From Gallionellaceae bacterium (GTDB lineage: Bacteria; Pseudomonadota; Gammaproteobacteria; Burkholderiales; Gallionellaceae), in NCBI GenBank assembly GCA_021731185.1, contig JAKFXW010000018.1:1-7473 (forward strand): DNA of 7,473 nucleotides. The letters are read 5' to 3'. Positions 1 through 5,762 of the stretch are shown piece after piece. Both the position numbers and the translations under genes were made by a program. The notes under the pieces were generated by a model. That model did no database searches and was not told where the DNA came from. It was given only the letters and a program-made list of their open reading frames with translations. Positions within the stretch are counted from its first letter, which is position 1; every line of letters starts with the position of its first letter.

Positions 1-53
1 ATTTGGAGTAACCCAGCAATGCAACAAGCTGAATAGGCCATGATGCCCACCAT

Positions 54-71
54 TCGGTGGTCTGGTAACAT
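54..71. repeat. 18-bp direct repeat, copy 1 (left of the toxin-antitoxin module)
   Basis: The sequence TCGGTGGTCTGGTAACAT occurs here and again, without mismatch, at 846-863, 792 bases downstream. The match stops at both edges. The two copies bracket the whole toxin-antitoxin module. The left part of this copy also forms the right arm of a small hairpin (CCACC 47-51, loop ATTC, GGTGG 56-60), which the second copy does not share. I do not recognise the repeat as a tRNA end or an integron attC core. It may be a scar of insertion or a dispersed genomic repeat. Confidence 0.75.
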
Positions 72-91
72 TAAAATCTGCACGGTATGAA

Positions 92-148
92 TTTTATTTC
101 CACATTGTTTGGCGTAGAATTCAAACCATCGAAAACGTAACGGGAGGG
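92..148 (+). promoter_or_regulatory. leader of the toxin-antitoxin module: possible -10 box and strong ribosome binding site
   Basis: A TAGAAT hexamer at 115-120 resembles a sigma70 -10 box. The -35 region 17 bases upstream (TTTATT, 92-97) is poor, so the promoter call is weak. GGGAGGG at 142-148 is a strong Shine-Dalgarno sequence six bases before the antitoxin ATG at 155 and supports that start. Antitoxins of this class usually repress their own promoter, but I see no clear palindromic operator here. Confidence 0.35.
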
Positions 149-154
149 AAGAAC

Positions 155-400
155 ATGAGCAATGCCATCACTTTGCCGCAAGCCATGCTCAAGCGGCTCG
201 AAAAAATCTCCGCCGTTTCGCGGCGCACCACGGGAGCCATTGTCAAACAGGCTGTTGCAGAAAAGCTGGATTACGAAGAATGGGTGATCGAGCAAATAGA
301 TGCCGGACTGGCTGACGTAAAGGCTGGCCGTGTACTTTCTGATGAGGCATTCTGGCAGCAATTGGGGAATTCGGGGCGTGGGCGAAAAAAGGCTGCTTGA
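155..400 (+). CDS. ribbon-helix-helix antitoxin, CopG/ParD-like (partner of a ParE-type toxin)
   Basis: This 81-residue protein looks like the antitoxin of a type II toxin-antitoxin pair. Residues 1-45 (ITLPQAMLKRLEKIS, then SRRTTGAIVKQAVAEKL) fit the short beta strand and two helices of a ribbon-helix-helix DNA-binding domain. The acidic second half (EEWVIEQIDAGLADVKAGRVLSDEAFWQQL) resembles the toxin-wrapping tail of the CopG-type family often paired with ParE. The last residues are basic (GRGRKKAA). The start is set by a strong GGGAGGG site six bases upstream. Its 3' end overlaps the toxin frame by 23 bases if the toxin starts at GTG 378, a usual arrangement for co-translated pairs. The reading frame is intact although the toxin is broken, so it may now be an orphan antitoxin. 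The family call is by recognition only; the exact subfamily is uncertain. Confidence 0.8.
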   Translation: MSNAITLPQAMLKRLEKISAVSRRTTGAIVKQAVAEKLDYEEWVIEQIDAGLADVKAGRVLSDEAFWQQLGNSGRGRKKAA

Positions 401-685
401 GTGGTCTCTCCGCTCGTCCGCCAACGTCGCGGACATTTGGGACATTGTCCCCTTGTGGGATTACATCACAAACGATAATCCGCAGGCGGCGCAAAATGTT
501 TTAGATGAAATCAGGCGGGTAGCCAGTAGCCTGCGTGACTTCCCCCTGCTGGGACACGCGGGGCGAAGAGCGGGAACCCGCGAGCTGGTGATTACCCGAT
601 CCCATATTTGATTATCTACCGTTTGGATGCAAAAAAGGTGCGCGTACTCGCGGTAGTGCATCAGTCTCGCAGACATCCGCCATAA
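378..685 (+). pseudogene. frameshifted ParE/RelE-family toxin
   Basis: From GTG 378 one frame reads LLEWSLRSSANVADIWD, then WDYITNDNPQAAQNVLDEIRRVASSL, then DFPLLGHAGRRAGTRELVITR, and stops at TGA 609-611. The missing C-terminus continues in the next frame from 602: PYLIIYRLDAKKVRVLAVVH, then QSRRHPP, ending at TAA 683-685. Together they give the full ParE pattern (helical hairpin, GTREL strand, P-Y-L-I-I-Y-R and V-R-V-L-A-V-V-H strands, R-R-H-P end) over about 102 residues, close to the family's usual 90-100. One base has apparently been lost near 598-602. There is also an apparent six-residue insertion (IVPLWD, about 444-461) between the two WD motifs. The usual target of ParE toxins is DNA gyrase and that of RelE relatives is ribosome-bound mRNA; the sequence does not say which applied here. 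The product is probably inactive unless the shift is a sequencing error or is bypassed. Confidence 0.8.
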
Positions 686-961
686 CCTGCTGCAAAATTT
701 CTTTCGCATACGCCAGCAATCTATTCTGTCAGCCACTTCCAGTTATTTCAGCGTGCGTGACCTTAAGTTCAATATCTCAGCAACTCTGGTATAGCGTGAC
801 TGCGGCAGAGACATCGCACGGGTGATTGCGCTGAGTGCGTATGGCTCGGTGGTCTGGTAACATAGGCATTGCGCCAGAAATGCTTGCTAGAAACTTTTGC
901 CAGAAACACTTTACGACCGCTCAGTTCAGGTCAACCCGTCCACATGTAAATTCAGTTCGCC
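686..961. other. non-coding stretch between the toxin remnant and tyrA
   Basis: I find no convincing gene on either strand; the open frames here either break quickly or run into tyrA in the wrong frame. It contains copy 2 of the 18-bp repeat (846-863). Just after it lies a short run of imperfect repeats around the core GCYAGAAA (873-880, 886-893, 899-906). TATAGC at 790-795 with TTCAAT at 768-773 (16-base spacer) is a possible but weak promoter for tyrA. No clear ribosome binding site precedes tyrA. Confidence 0.6.
846..863. repeat. 18-bp direct repeat, copy 2 (right of the toxin-antitoxin module)
   Basis: This is an exact second copy of the 18 bases at 54-71, in the same orientation, about 100 bases before tyrA. 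Together the copies define a 792-base unit that contains the antitoxin, the broken toxin and flanking non-coding DNA. Confidence 0.75.
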
Positions 962-1837
962 ATGACACAGCCATACTTCAAAAAAATCGTTATCTTCGGT
1001 GCTGGGCTGATCGGGGGATCGTTCGCCTTGGCCTTGCGTCGCGCCAATGCAGTGGGCGAAGTGGTGGGGTTTGGGCGCAGTGCAGAGACATTAAAGCAAG
1101 CCCAGCAACTTGGCATTATTCATCGTGTTGGGGTAGATATAGCGACGGAAGTGGGCGATGCAGATTTGGTTTTGCTCGCCACGCCAGTCGGGCAAATGCC
1201 AGCTATCATGGCGCAGATCGCCCCGCATCTGGGCGTGCACACGCTGGTTACCGATGGGGGTAGTACCAAGTGCGATGTGGTGGCGGTAGCGCGTGAAATT
1301 TTGGGCGAAAAAATAATGCAGTTTGTACCCGGCCATCCCATTGCGGGTGGCGAAAAAAGTGGGGCAGCAGCGGCGCGCGCCGATTTATATCAAGGCAAAA
1401 AAGTGGTGCTGACACCTTTGCCAGAAAATTCGGCAGAGTCGGCCGCCCGCGTTAGATTGGCGTGGGAGTTGTGTGGCGCGTCCATCAGTGTATTAACTCC
1501 GCCGCAGCATGATGAAGTATTTGCCGCCGTTAGCCACTTGCCACATTTGTTGTCATTTGTCTTGGTACATGATCTCGCGCAGCGCGATAACCGCGATCTT
1601 CTATTGTCATTTGCTGCCAGTGGCTTTCGCGATTTCACGCGCATTGCCGCTAGTTCGCCGGAGATGTGGCGCGATATTTGTCTGGCGAATCGAGAAGCTT
1701 TGTTGCGCGAAGTCAAACAATATGCAGATGAGTTGCATACCGTTTATCAAGCACTGGAAAAAAATGACGCAGCTAAGCTGGAAGCAATTTTCCGTCTAGC
1801 CAGCGAAGTGCGCAATAATTGGACGAAAAATAAATAA
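962..1837 (+). CDS. tyrA: prephenate dehydrogenase (or arogenate dehydrogenase), TyrA
   Basis: TyrA oxidatively decarboxylates prephenate to 4-hydroxyphenylpyruvate using NAD(P)+, in cytoplasmic tyrosine synthesis. The protein has 291 residues, typical for a free-standing TyrA without a chorismate mutase domain. An N-terminal Rossmann fold carries GAGLIGGS (13-20), with LLATPVGQ (71-78) and DGGSTK (98-103) following. GHPIAGGEKSG (124-134) and SHLPH (191-195) match the conserved substrate-site and catalytic histidine regions. The C-terminal half is the helical dimerisation domain. I see no C-terminal ACT domain, so tyrosine feedback may act directly at the active site, as in related enzymes. 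The start is well fixed: an in-frame TAA at 947-949 leaves ATG 962 as the first ATG, although no Shine-Dalgarno is visible. It lies 43 bases before aroA-cmk, probably in the same transcript. Whether prephenate or arogenate is preferred cannot be told from sequence alone. Confidence 0.93.
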   Translation: MTQPYFKKIVIFGAGLIGGSFALALRRANAVGEVVGFGRSAETLKQAQQLGIIHRVGVDIATEVGDADLVLLATPVGQMPAIMAQIAPHLGVHTLVTDGGSTKCDVVAVAREILGEKIMQFVPGHPIAGGEKSGAAAARADLYQGKKVVLTPLPENSAESAARVRLAWELCGASISVLTPPQHDEVFAAVSHLPHLLSFVLVHDLAQRDNRDLLLSFAASGFRDFTRIAASSPEMWRDICLANREALLREVKQYADELHTVYQALEKNDAAKLEAIFRLASEVRNNWTKNK

Positions 1838-1880
1838 TGTTCGCAATGAGCGAAATAAATGTAACCGAACAATAAATTAA

Positions 1881-3908
1881 ATGACCTCCTTCCTTGATCT
1901 CCCCCCGTTGTTGAGCGCGTACGGTACGGTGCGTTTGCCTGGCTCTAAAAGTATTTCTAACCGCATGTTGTTGCTGGCCGCATTGTCGAATGGCGTGACT
2001 GAGATTCGCGATTTGCTGCATTCCGATGATACCGAACGCATGTTGGATGGCTTGCGTACCTTGGGGGTACAGGTTGATACGTTAGGCAGTAACGTTTATC
2101 GCGTACACGGCTGTGGCGGAAATTTCCCGGTTAAAAAAACGGCGCTATTTTTGGGTAATGCGGGCACGGCTTTTCGCCCCTTGACTGCGGTGTTGGCCCT
2201 AGCTAGGGGAAATTGGACGGGTGGAGAGTATGAGTTACCGAATTACTATGAATTATCGGGCGTGGCGCGTATGCACGAGCGACCCATCGCTGATTTGGTT
2301 GATGCTTTACGCGAACTGGGCGCGGATATTTCTTATTTGGGCGTGGAAGGTTTTCCGCCGCTAGGAATTCGTCCAGCCACCATTCACTCAGCAGGTAAAA
2401 TTTCCGTGCGTGGTGATGTGTCCAGTCAGTTTCTCACCGCGCTACTGATGGCTGCGCCGCTGGTGCAGCAGGACGTGGTCATAGAGGTGGTGGGTGAACT
2501 AATTTCCAAGCCTTATATCGAAATCACGCTCAATATGATGGCGCAGTTTGGAGTCCATGTAGAGCGCAATGGCTGGACTTCATTTACGGTGCGTGGTGGG
2601 AGTCAGTATAAAAGTCCGGGCGTGGTTTTTGTTGAGGGCGATGCGTCTTCTGCCTCTTATTTTTTGGCGGCGGGTGCGATCGGCGGCGGCCCAGTGCGCG
2701 TCGAGGGTGTGGGTAAAAATAGTATTCAGGGCGATGTGCGTTTCACCGAGGCGTTGCAAGCGATGGGCGCACGTATTGAGTTGGGCGAAAATTGGATCAG
2801 CGCGACTGCGCCTGCAGGGCGGGGCGCGAAACATAGCAAGCTGCGCGGCATTAATTTGGATTGCAATCATATTCCCGATGCGGCCATGACTTTGGCGGTG
2901 TGTGCTTTGTTTGCAGAAGGCGTGACTACCTTGCGAAATATTGCAAGTTGGCGCGTGAAAGAAACGGATCGCATTCATGCGATGGCAACCGAACTACGTA
3001 AGGTCGGTGCGACAGTGGAGGAAGGCGCAGATTTTATTCGCATCACGCCGCCCGTGAAAATATTGCACGCAACCATAGATACTTATGATGACCATCGCAT
3101 GGCCATGTGTTTTTCATTGGTTGCATTCGGTGAGGCAGGCGTGCGTATCAATGACCCGCAGTGTGTGGCGAAAACTTTTCCAGATTATTTTGCGCGCTTT
3201 GCCGAGGTGGTGCAGTCAGTGCCAGTCATTGCTATAGACGGGCCGTCTGCGTCCGGCAAAGGAACGGTTGCACAGCAGGTGGCGCAAGCATTGGGCTTTC
3301 ATTATCTGGACAGCGGCGCGCTCTATCGATTACTGGCATTGGCGGCGCAAAGGCAGGGCATCGCATTAAATTCAGCAGCGCAGTTAGCAAAGTTGGCAGC
3401 CGAGATGCAAGTACGTTTTGAAGGCGCATATATTTGGTTGAATGAGGTGTTGGTTGGGCAGGAATTGCGCTCAGAGCAAACCGCTGCAGCAGCATCAACT
3501 GTGGCAGCACTGCCTGCAGTGCGTGCGGCATTATTGGATAAGCAACATGCGTTTCGTCGCGCACCGGGATTGGTGGCTGATGGACGCGATATGGCCTCGG
3601 TGGTATTCCCCGATGCTCAGGTGAAAATATTTCTCACAGCCAGTGCTGATGCGCGGGCGGAGCGTCGTTATAAGCAATTGATGGGAAACGAATTGAGCTT
3701 GATGGAAAAAGAAATGAATGCTAATATCGCAACCCTTTTGCAAGAGACCCTTTTGAAAGAAATAAGCGCGCGCGATGAACGTGATACACAGCGCAGCGTG
3801 GCTCCTTTGCAGCAAGCGGTGGGCGCGATTTTACTGGATACCACAAATTTAACCGTCGCTCAGGCGGTGCAGGGAGTGCTGAAAAGCTACCATGCACTTA
3901 AGTCTTAA
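1881..3908 (+). CDS. aroA-cmk: bifunctional EPSP synthase (AroA) / cytidylate kinase (Cmk) fusion
   Basis: This 675-residue protein joins two enzymes. Residues 1 to about 446 are 3-phosphoshikimate 1-carboxyvinyltransferase, which makes EPSP from shikimate-3-phosphate and PEP. Class I signatures are PGSKSISNR (20-28), GNAGTAFRP (92-100), RMHERP (130-135), EGDASSASYF, NHIPDAAMT with D333, KETDR with E361, and YDDHRMAMCF. Residues from about 447 are CMP/dCMP kinase: P-loop GPSASGKGT (454-462), DSGALYR (477-483), DGRDM (567-571) and RDERD (631-635). There is essentially no linker: the Cmk part starts at V447 (GTG 3219), just where a free Cmk would begin. The fusion is known in Betaproteobacteria. 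The class I active-site motifs suggest glyphosate sensitivity. Against remembered E. coli sequences there are three oddities: about 11 extra residues near 109-119 in AroA, and 7 plus 5 extra in the Cmk lid region, all near local duplications. ATG 1881 directly follows an in-frame TAA, so the start is secure despite no visible Shine-Dalgarno. Confidence 0.95.
   Translation: MTSFLDLPPLLSAYGTVRLPGSKSISNRMLLLAALSNGVTEIRDLLHSDDTERMLDGLRTLGVQVDTLGSNVYRVHGCGGNFPVKKTALFLGNAGTAFRPLTAVLALARGNWTGGEYELPNYYELSGVARMHERPIADLVDALRELGADISYLGVEGFPPLGIRPATIHSAGKISVRGDVSSQFLTALLMAAPLVQQDVVIEVVGELISKPYIEITLNMMAQFGVHVERNGWTSFTVRGGSQYKSPGVVFVEGDASSASYFLAAGAIGGGPVRVEGVGKNSIQGDVRFTEALQAMGARIELGENWISATAPAGRGAKHSKLRGINLDCNHIPDAAMTLAVCALFAEGVTTLRNIASWRVKETDRIHAMATELRKVGATVEEGADFIRITPPVKILHATIDTYDDHRMAMCFSLVAFGEAGVRINDPQCVAKTFPDYFARFAEVVQSVPVIAIDGPSASGKGTVAQQVAQALGFHYLDSGALYRLLALAAQRQGIALNSAAQLAKLAAEMQVRFEGAYIWLNEVLVGQELRSEQTAAAASTVAALPAVRAALLDKQHAFRRAPGLVADGRDMASVVFPDAQVKIFLTASADARAERRYKQLMGNELSLMEKEMNANIATLLQETLLKEISARDERDTQRSVAPLQQAVGAILLDTTNLTVAQAVQGVLKSYHALKS
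2229..2258 (+). repeat. imperfect short repeat inside the aroA domain (18-base period)
   Basis: TATGAGTTACCG (2229-2240) and TATGAATTATCG (2247-2258) agree at 10 of 12 bases and are 18 bases apart in frame, coding YELP and YELS. They lie in a stretch about 11 residues longer than the same region of E. coli AroA, from memory. A local in-frame duplication explains six of the extra residues; the other five (about RGNWT) are unexplained. Confidence 0.55.
3204..3221 (+). promoter_or_regulatory. possible internal ribosome binding site and GTG start for free Cmk
   Basis: GAGGTGG at 3204-3210 lies eight bases before GTG 3219-3221, which encodes V447, the first residue of the Cmk domain (VPVIAIDGPSASGKGT). 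This is the arrangement expected of an ancestral cmk start that has been read through by the fusion. It could still allow separate Cmk synthesis. The spacing is acceptable and the start codon is weak, so activity is an inference. Confidence 0.35.
3678..3719 (+). repeat. 21-base tandem duplication in the cmk lid region
   Basis: Two adjacent 21-base units (3678-3698 and 3699-3719) both begin with TTGATGG followed by an A-rich run, coding LMGNELS and LMEKEMN (residues 600-606 and 607-613). The units have since diverged after the first 10-12 bases. The first unit accounts for seven residues absent from the E. coli enzyme between the RR motif and the lid. Confidence 0.55.
3732..3761 (+). repeat. 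15-base tandem duplication in the cmk lid region
   Basis: ACCCTTTTGCAAGAG (3732-3746) is followed at once by ACCCTTTTGAAAGAA (3747-3761), agreeing at 13 of 15 bases. They encode TLLQE and TLLKE (residues 618-622 and 623-627), just before the conserved RDERD nucleotide-binding motif. This is a clear in-frame tandem duplication that lengthens the lid by five residues. Confidence 0.8.
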
Positions 3909-3932
3909 AAGCAGTAACACCTTTAGTCTAGC

Positions 3933-3962
3933 CCCGTAACGACCTCATCGTTCGGGTTTTTT
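3933..3962 (+). terminator. intrinsic terminator after aroA-cmk, in the rpsA leader
   Basis: CCCG (3933-3936) plus AACGA (3938-3942) pairs with TCGTT plus CGGG (3948-3956), giving nine base pairs with one bulged T at 3937 and a five-base loop. Six T residues follow (3957-3962). It lies 24 bases past the aroA-cmk stop and about 60 bases before rpsA. It may end the upstream transcript or act as an attenuator for read-through into rpsA. A weaker hairpin follows (CCGC 3972-3975, loop TTAG, GCGG 3980-3983). Confidence 0.8.
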
Positions 3963-3998
3963 AATCAACCCCCGCTTAGGCGGATTTGTCTTAAGAAC

Positions 3999-4012
3999 TA
4001 TATTAATTAGGA
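3999..4012 (+). promoter_or_regulatory. rpsA leader: possible -10 box and weak ribosome binding site
   Basis: TATATT at 3999-4004 matches the -10 consensus at five of six positions, but no good -35 lies at the right distance. AGGA at 4009-4012 is a weak, rather distant Shine-Dalgarno for ATG 4024. The A/T-rich leader with weak Shine-Dalgarno recalls E. coli rpsA, whose translation is self-regulated by S1; that carry-over is an inference. Confidence 0.3.
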
Positions 4013-4023
4013 ACTATTTATAA

Positions 4024-5751
4024 ATGATTGCTAACGCTGCCGTAGTAGAAAACGATTCTGAAAGTTTTGCCTCCATGTTTGCAGAAAGCCTGACGCGCAA
4101 GGAAATGCGAGCGGGTGAGCTCATCACCGCACAGGTTGTGCGTATCGATCACAATGTCGTGGTGGTGAATGCAGGTCTTAAATCTGAAAGTTTTATTCCT
4201 GTTGAAGAATTCTTTGACGCGAATGGTGCAGTCGATGTTAAGCCGGGTGACTTCGTCACTGTAGCGATTGAGTCGCTCGAAAACGGCTATGGCGAAACCA
4301 AATTGTCCCGTGAAAAGGCCAAGCGTCTGGCGGCATGGTCAGATCTGGAAACTGCGATGGAAGCAGGCACAATTGTCGAAGGCTACGTCAGCGGCAAAGT
4401 AAAAGGTGGCTTAACCGCCATGGTCAACGGTATACGCGCATTCTTGCCTGGCTCGTTGGTGGATATTCGTCCGGTGAAAGATACGACACCGTATGAAAAT
4501 AAGACTATGGAATTGAAGATTATTAAACTGGATCGCAAGCGCAACAACATCGTGGTATCACGGCGTGCGGTTCTGGAAGCAAGTCAGGGTACGGATCGCC
4601 AAGCTATCATGGCTAGCCTGACTGAAGGCTCAATCGTTAAAGGCGTGGTAAAAAATATCACTGATTATGGCGCATTCGTTGATTTGGGTGGCATTGATGG
4701 ATTGTTGCATATTACTGATCTGGCATGGCGACGCATCAAGCATCCCTCCGAAGTTTTAACTGTAGGGGATGAAGTCGAAGCAAAAATTCTTAAATTTGAT
4801 CAAGAAAAAAATCGTGTTTCATTGGGCATCAAACAAATGGGCGATGATCCGTGGTTGGGTCTGGAGCGTCGTTATCCTGCCAGCACACGCTTGTTTGGCA
4901 AGGTCACTAATTTGACTGACTACGGTGCGTTTGTTGAAATCGAGCCAGGCATTGAAGGTCTGGTGCACGTTTCAGAAATGGATTGGACTAATAAAAATGT
5001 ACACCCATCTAAAGTCGTGCAGCTGGGCGATGAAGTTGAAATCATGATTCTTGAAATCGACGAGCAGCGCCGCCGTATTTCTCTGGGCATGAAGCAGTGC
5101 AAGGCGAATCCGTGGGACGATTTTGCTTTGAATTTCAAGAAAGGCGACAAAGTTAAAGGTCAAATCAAATCGATTACTGATTTCGGCGTGTTCATTGGTT
5201 TGGATGGCGGCATCGATGGTCTGGTGCATTTGTCTGACATCTCTTGGACCATTCCTGGCGAAGAAGCCGTGCGTAACTACAAGAAGGGCGATGAACTGGA
5301 AGCTGTGGTGCTGGCGATTGACGTAGAGCGTGAGCGCATTTCGCTGGGCATTAAGCAAATGGATGGCGACATTTTCAGCGGCTACATTGCCACGCATGAT
5401 AAAGGCAGCGTAGTGAATGGCGTGGTTAAGGCAGTGGATGCCAAGGGTGCGACGATTACGTTGGATGGCGATGTTGAAGGTTATCTCAAGGCTTCTGAAT
5501 TATCTTCGGATCGGGTGGAAGACTTGCGCTTGAATCTTAAAGAAGGCGATGCAATAAAAGCAGTTATCATTAATGTAGATCGTAAAAATCGCGGTATCAA
5601 TCTGTCAGTCAAGGCATTGGATAAGGCTGAGGAAACTGCTGCGATGCAGAAGTTCACAGCTACTTCAGACAATGCCCCATCGTCTGGGACAACCAATTTG
5701 GGCGCGTTGTTAAAAGCCAAGATGGACACCAGCAAGTCTGAGGCTCAATAA
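4024..5751 (+). CDS. rpsA: 30S ribosomal protein S1
   Basis: S1 binds single-stranded mRNA on the small ribosomal subunit and helps start translation of messages with weak Shine-Dalgarno sites or structured leaders. The 575-residue protein carries six S1 (OB-fold) repeats at roughly 31-97, 113-181, 200-270, 285-356, 372-443 and 459-530. The first two are the divergent ribosome-binding repeats (VVVVNAGLKSESFIPVEEF; GIRAFLPGSLVDIRPV). The next ones carry the RNA-binding pattern ITDYGAFVDL, LTDYGAFVEI and ITDFGVFIGL with GLVHVSEMDW or GLVHLSDISW. The sixth repeat is more divergent. E. coli S1 is 557 residues; the extra length is a longer N-terminus before SFASMFAESL and a low-complexity tail. 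An internal ATG at 4075 (MFAESL) would give an E. coli-like N-terminus, but 4024 is preferred because related betaproteobacterial proteins have such extensions. ihfB follows 11 bases later. Several genes here lack a Shine-Dalgarno and would plausibly depend on S1. Confidence 0.97.
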   Translation: MIANAAVVENDSESFASMFAESLTRKEMRAGELITAQVVRIDHNVVVVNAGLKSESFIPVEEFFDANGAVDVKPGDFVTVAIESLENGYGETKLSREKAKRLAAWSDLETAMEAGTIVEGYVSGKVKGGLTAMVNGIRAFLPGSLVDIRPVKDTTPYENKTMELKIIKLDRKRNNIVVSRRAVLEASQGTDRQAIMASLTEGSIVKGVVKNITDYGAFVDLGGIDGLLHITDLAWRRIKHPSEVLTVGDEVEAKILKFDQEKNRVSLGIKQMGDDPWLGLERRYPASTRLFGKVTNLTDYGAFVEIEPGIEGLVHVSEMDWTNKNVHPSKVVQLGDEVEIMILEIDEQRRRISLGMKQCKANPWDDFALNFKKGDKVKGQIKSITDFGVFIGLDGGIDGLVHLSDISWTIPGEEAVRNYKKGDELEAVVLAIDVERERISLGIKQMDGDIFSGYIATHDKGSVVNGVVKAVDAKGATITLDGDVEGYLKASELSSDRVEDLRLNLKEGDAIKAVIINVDRKNRGINLSVKALDKAEETAAMQKFTATSDNAPSSGTTNLGALLKAKMDTSKSEAQ

Positions 5752-5762
5752 GGGGGAAAAGC

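Noticed and set aside
43..90. Short frame MPTIRWSGNIKICTV containing the first 18-bp repeat
   Set aside because: It has only 15 codons before a stop and no ribosome binding site. The shared RWSGN coding at both repeat copies follows simply from the 18-bp identity and a 792-base spacing divisible by three.
461..736. Minus-strand open frame across the toxin region
   Set aside because: It is the antisense shadow of the ParE-like coding sequence, with no start signal or family pattern.
858..860. Both 18-bp repeats as the 3' end of a duplicated gene (shared SVVW then TAA)
   Set aside because: Upstream of both copies the same frame is interrupted by nearby stops (9-11 and 30-32; 792-794), and the upstream translations do not match each other.
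835..1263. A 142-codon open frame on the + strand
   Set aside because: It overlaps tyrA in another frame, has no recognisable domain, and its composition is that of a shadow of the real gene.
1839..1854. TTCGC/GCGAA hairpin after tyrA as a terminator
   Set aside because: The stem is only five base pairs and no T-run follows, so co-transcription with aroA-cmk is more likely.
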